A stretch of DNA of 55,269 bases from Parafrankia discariae (GTDB lineage: Bacteria; Actinomycetota; Actinomycetes; Frankiales; Frankiaceae), in contig NZ_KB891226.1 in the NCBI RefSeq assembly GCF_000373365.1, forward strand, positions 1 to 55,269. Direction: 5' to 3'. Each line of letters begins with the position of its first letter. Position 1 is the stretch's first letter. The notes below the pieces were generated by a model. That model saw only the letters and a list, made by a program, of their open reading frames with translations, was not told where the DNA came from and made no database searches. The translations under genes were made by a program, and so were the position numbers. Positions 52,804 through 55,269 of this stretch are shown one piece after another.

Positions 52804-54498
52804 GTGTCGAATTCGGACGCCGGTTACGACCATGCCGTTGACGTCGTTGTCGTGGGCTCGGGCGGTGGTCTGGGCGGCGCCGTGACCGCGGCGGCGAGTG
52901 GGCTGGAGACACTGCTGATCGAGAAGCAGCCGCTGCTCGGCGGGTCGACGGCCATGTCCGGCGGCGTCCTGTGGCTACCGAACAACCCGCTCATGCAGGC
53001 CGACGACGTTCCCGACTCCCTCGAACAGGCGCTGGCGTACTTCGACTCCGTCGTCGGAGACGCCGGTCCCGCTTCGTCGCCTCAGCGCCGGGTCGCCTAC
53101 GTCACCGAAGGCGCCGCGATGGTCCGCTTCCTGCAGAACCTGGGTATGCGGTTCGAGCGGTGCGAGGGCTACAGCGACTATTACGCCGGGGTGGCGGGTG
53201 TCCGCGGCGGCAGTGCCCGCGGGCGCTCCCTCGAACCCGCGGTGACCGACGGCAGACAGCTCGGGCCGTGGTTCGACAAGCTGATGCCGGGCATGACGAT
53301 GGGGCTCGGAATCGTGGTGATGACCCGCGAGGCGTCCAGGCTGCAGATGGTCAAGCGACGATCGAAAGCCATGCGCACCGCCGCCCGTGTCGGGGTGCGC
53401 ACGGCCGCCGGCCGACTACGGCGGCAGACCAGGCTGGCCAACGGCGGGGCACTGATCGCCCAGACCCTGAAGACCGCACTCGCCGCCGGGGCGTCGATCT
53501 GGACGAACACCGGTCTGGTCGACCTGATCACCGAGGACGGCCGGGTCGTCGGCGTCGTCGCCGACCGGGACGGCCACACCATCCGGATTCGCGCCCGTCA
53601 TGCCGTGCTGCTGAGCTCAGGTGGTTTCGGCCGTAACCCCGAGATGCGCAAACGGTACTCGAGGCAGCCGAACGACGGAACGTGGACCAGCGCCAACCCG
53701 GGTGACACCGGCGAGGCGATCGAGGCCGCCATGCGCCTGGGCGCCGCCGTCGACTTCATGGACGAGGCCCTGTGGATCCCGGCCTCCATCCAGCCCGGCG
53801 GCCGTCCGAGCATGCACAACGGCGAACGCTGCAAACCGGGTTCGATCATCGTCGACCGGGCCGGACGCAGGTACTTCAACGAAGCCGTCTCCTACATGGA
53901 AGCCGGCCGCCAGATGTACGCCCACAACGTAGACGGGGAATCCATCCCGAGCTGGCTCGTCATGGACGCCCGCCACCGCTCCCGCTACCTGTTCGCGTTC
54001 CGTCCCAACACCCCACAGGAATGGCTCGCCAGCGGCTACATGAAGAAAGCCGACACGCTCGACGAGCTCGCGCGGGCATGCGGCATCGACCCCGCCGGTC
54101 TGGCCACCACCGTGACCCGCTTCAACACCTTCGCGAGACGGGGCACGGACCCCGATTTCCACCGCGGCGAAGGTGCCCACGAAAAGTACCAGGGCGACTA
54201 CGGCAACAAGCCGAACGCGTCGCTCGCACCCGTCGAGAAGGCACCGTTCTACGCCGTCGAACTCTACCCGGGCGACGTCGGCACCAGCGGTGGTCTCCTG
54301 TGCGACGAACACGCCCGCGTGCTCGACACCAACCACGACCCGATCCGCGGCCTCTACGCCGCCGGGAACTGCACCGCCTCGGTGATGGGCCGCACCTATC
54401 TCGGCGCGGGTGCCAGCATCGGCAACAGTTTCGTCTTCTCCTACATCGGCATGAAACACGCCGCCCAGGCCGCCTCCGCGGACCGGGCGGACACATGA
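52804..54498 (+). CDS. FAD-dependent oxidoreductase, 3-ketosteroid dehydrogenase family
   Basis: The 564-residue homologue of the protein at 9.7 kb has the FAD fold VDVVVVGSGGGLGGAVTAAA (about 12-31), GGSTAMSGGVLWLPNNPLMQ, a second FAD contact LLSSGGFGRNPEMRKRY, GSIIVDRAGRRYFNEAVSYM and the C-terminal GLYAAGNCTASVMGRTYLGA, then GASIGNSFVFSYIG. The tyrosine of the final motif is present. GTG 52804 follows GGAGGGG. Probable desaturase of a cyclic ketone or enone; it is coupled by ATGA to the ferredoxin gene and lies directly after the Rieske oxygenase, echoing the KstD/KshA pairing of steroid ring degradation. Confidence 0.88.
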   Translation: MSNSDAGYDHAVDVVVVGSGGGLGGAVTAAASGLETLLIEKQPLLGGSTAMSGGVLWLPNNPLMQADDVPDSLEQALAYFDSVVGDAGPASSPQRRVAYVTEGAAMVRFLQNLGMRFERCEGYSDYYAGVAGVRGGSARGRSLEPAVTDGRQLGPWFDKLMPGMTMGLGIVVMTREASRLQMVKRRSKAMRTAARVGVRTAAGRLRRQTRLANGGALIAQTLKTALAAGASIWTNTGLVDLITEDGRVVGVVADRDGHTIRIRARHAVLLSSGGFGRNPEMRKRYSRQPNDGTWTSANPGDTGEAIEAAMRLGAAVDFMDEALWIPASIQPGGRPSMHNGERCKPGSIIVDRAGRRYFNEAVSYMEAGRQMYAHNVDGESIPSWLVMDARHRSRYLFAFRPNTPQEWLASGYMKKADTLDELARACGIDPAGLATTVTRFNTFARRGTDPDFHRGEGAHEKYQGDYGNKPNASLAPVEKAPFYAVELYPGDVGTSGGLLCDEHARVLDTNHDPIRGLYAAGNCTASVMGRTYLGAGASIGNSFVFSYIGMKHAAQAASADRADT

Positions 54499-54890
54499 CC
54501 GCGCAAAAAAGAGGGCGGCCCCGAGGGCCGGTGGTACACGTCGACCCCATCGGCGCCGACCTCGAACTCGAACCCGGAGAGACGATCATCGAGGCCGCGT
54601 GGCGCCTCGGGTACCACTGGCCCACCGTCTGCCACGGCCAGGCAACGTGCGCGGTCTGCCACCTTGAGATCCTCACCGGCATCGAACACCTGACACCCCC
54701 CGACCACGACGAACGGGACGCCCTCGAACACCGACTCCCCGGCGCGCACCGCCGTGACCTCACCAGCCTCCGGCTCGCCTGCCGAGCGCAGGCGACCGGC
54801 GACGTCACCGTGCGCAAGAAAGGCGTCCGGCGTCGGCAGGCAGTACCGACCGGCCCATGTCCACCCGTCGTCGACGAGCAGGAGCGCTGA
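54495..54890 (+). CDS. [2Fe-2S] ferredoxin (plant/adrenodoxin type)
   Basis: Small 131-residue electron carrier. Four cysteines C46, C52, C55 and C96 fit the C-x5-C-x2-C-x40-C pattern (VCHGQATCAVCHLEI and RLACRAQ), with GETIIEAAWRLGYHWPTVC before the first. A basic, proline-rich tail (TVRKKGVRRRQ) extends the C-terminus beyond the core. ATG 54495 overlaps the flavoprotein stop. It probably delivers electrons to the Rieske oxygenase; the P450 at 37 kb is a possible second client. A ferredoxin reductase must be encoded elsewhere. Confidence 0.92.
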   Translation: MTAQKRGRPRGPVVHVDPIGADLELEPGETIIEAAWRLGYHWPTVCHGQATCAVCHLEILTGIEHLTPPDHDERDALEHRLPGAHRRDLTSLRLACRAQATGDVTVRKKGVRRRQAVPTGPCPPVVDEQER

Positions 54891-54893
54891 CCT

Positions 54894-55269
54894 GTGCAGA
54901 ATCCTCACAACGGAGGCGGTACGGCGACCGGTGTGGACAGGCCCATACCCGCGGTTGACGATGACAGCCGCGGCTTCTGGCACGGCGGGGCTGCCGGGCA
55001 GCTCCTGATCAGCGTGTGCGCGGCGTGCGAACGGCTGTTCCATCCGCCGGCGCCGATCTGCCCTGGCTGCTATTCCCGGTCGATCTCGTCCCGGCCGGTC
55101 TCGGGCCGCGGGACGGTGGTGACCTACACGGTCGTCCGCCGCCCGTGGATCCCCGGCTACGAGCCGCCCTACGTCGTGGCCCGGGTGGTGCTCGCCGAGC
55201 AGCCCGATCTGCACCTGTTGACCAACGTGGTCGACTGCGACGTCGAAGCGGTCAGCACCGGCATGGAGG
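54894..55269 (+). CDS. DUF35 OB-fold/zinc-ribbon protein (3' end outside window)
   Basis: From GTG 54894 the translation gives FWHGGAAGQLLISVCAACER, LFHPPAPICPGC (a C-x2-C...C-x2-C zinc ribbon) and then the OB-fold strands GRGTVVTYTVVRRPWIPG and PPYVVARVVLAE. GGAG lies upstream, overlapping the ferredoxin stop. DUF35 proteins are partners of thiolase-like acyltransferases or aldolases (as in steroid side-chain lyases), which bind the acyl-CoA. A thiolase-family gene is therefore expected just beyond the window. About 125 codons are visible. Confidence 0.9.
   Translation, partial: MQNPHNGGGTATGVDRPIPAVDDDSRGFWHGGAAGQLLISVCAACERLFHPPAPICPGCYSRSISSRPVSGRGTVVTYTVVRRPWIPGYEPPYVVARVVLAEQPDLHLLTNVVDCDVEAVSTGME

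Noticed and set aside
1-55269. tRNA, rRNA, insertion sequence or prophage genes
   Set aside because: Looked for cloverleaf ends, transposase motifs and terminal inverted repeats by eye and found none convincing.

Overview
This is a very GC-rich window of chromosomal type with strong C/G bias at third codon positions, many GTG and a few TTG starts, and ATGA, GTGA or TGATG gene overlaps. Together with F420-type, IclR, TetR and steroid/aromatic-catabolic families, this points to a filamentous or soil actinomycete. A Frankia-type genome would fit the orphan squalene-hopene cyclase and the catabolic gene load, but no marker gene is present to prove it. I see no tRNA, rRNA, CRISPR array, transposase or phage gene.

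Layout. (1) 1-6.4 kb, mostly minus strand and partly decayed. A membrane GGDEF diguanylate cyclase frame runs with no stop codon straight into a GntR/FCD regulator that leaves the window. An out-of-frame remnant of an aminoglycoside-phosphotransferase-like gene lies between them. Next come a squalene-hopene cyclase, a TetR regulator and a chimeric relic made of ABC-permease and rhodanese pieces. (2) 6.4-9.1 kb: a luciferase-like F420 oxidoreductase and a convergent acyl-CoA synthetase. (3) 9.1-15.5 kb, plus strand: a good promoter and three tandem 16-bp repeats lead a KstD-like flavoprotein, a flavin monooxygenase, an HSL-type esterase and a SnoaL-like protein, followed by an IclR regulator. 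(4) 15.7-23.5 kb: a complete mhp-type meta-cleavage operon (hydrolase, hydroxylase, extradiol dioxygenase, hydratase, acetaldehyde dehydrogenase, aldolase) plus an amidohydrolase. Its promoter carries an 18-bp perfect palindrome and it ends at a strong hairpin. (5) 23.5-33 kb, minus strand: DEAD-box helicase, SDR, VOC protein, zinc alcohol dehydrogenase, and a branched-chain-type ABC uptake system in which LivH, LivM and LivF are fused into one 937-residue protein. (6) 33-44.2 kb: a structured divergent intergenic region, then TetR, aldehyde dehydrogenase, P450, amidohydrolase, CoA-transferase, SDR and two coupled acyl-CoA dehydrogenases. (7) 44.2-55.3 kb: a convergent SDR, then two plus-strand operons preceded by TTGTATAC-type sites. 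The first has a BKACE enzyme, a TauD-type dioxygenase and an SDR. The second has E1-alpha, E1-beta, a lone 80-residue lipoyl domain, a Rieske oxygenase, a second KstD-like flavoprotein, a [2Fe-2S] ferredoxin and a DUF35 protein cut by the window edge.

Taken together this is a catabolic island for cyclic, steroid-like, terpenoid-like or aromatic carbon. Uptake is by the Liv system. Attack is by P450, flavin and Rieske oxygenases. Desaturation is by KstD-like flavoproteins. Activation and beta-oxidation use CoA-transferase or synthetase and acyl-CoA dehydrogenases, and the mhp operon performs ring fission to pyruvate and acetyl-CoA. Substrates are inferred, not shown. The best candidate for an undescribed system is the last operon, where a 2-oxoacid dehydrogenase E1 pair and a free-standing lipoyl domain are encoded with Rieske and KstD-type redox enzymes, without E2 or E3.
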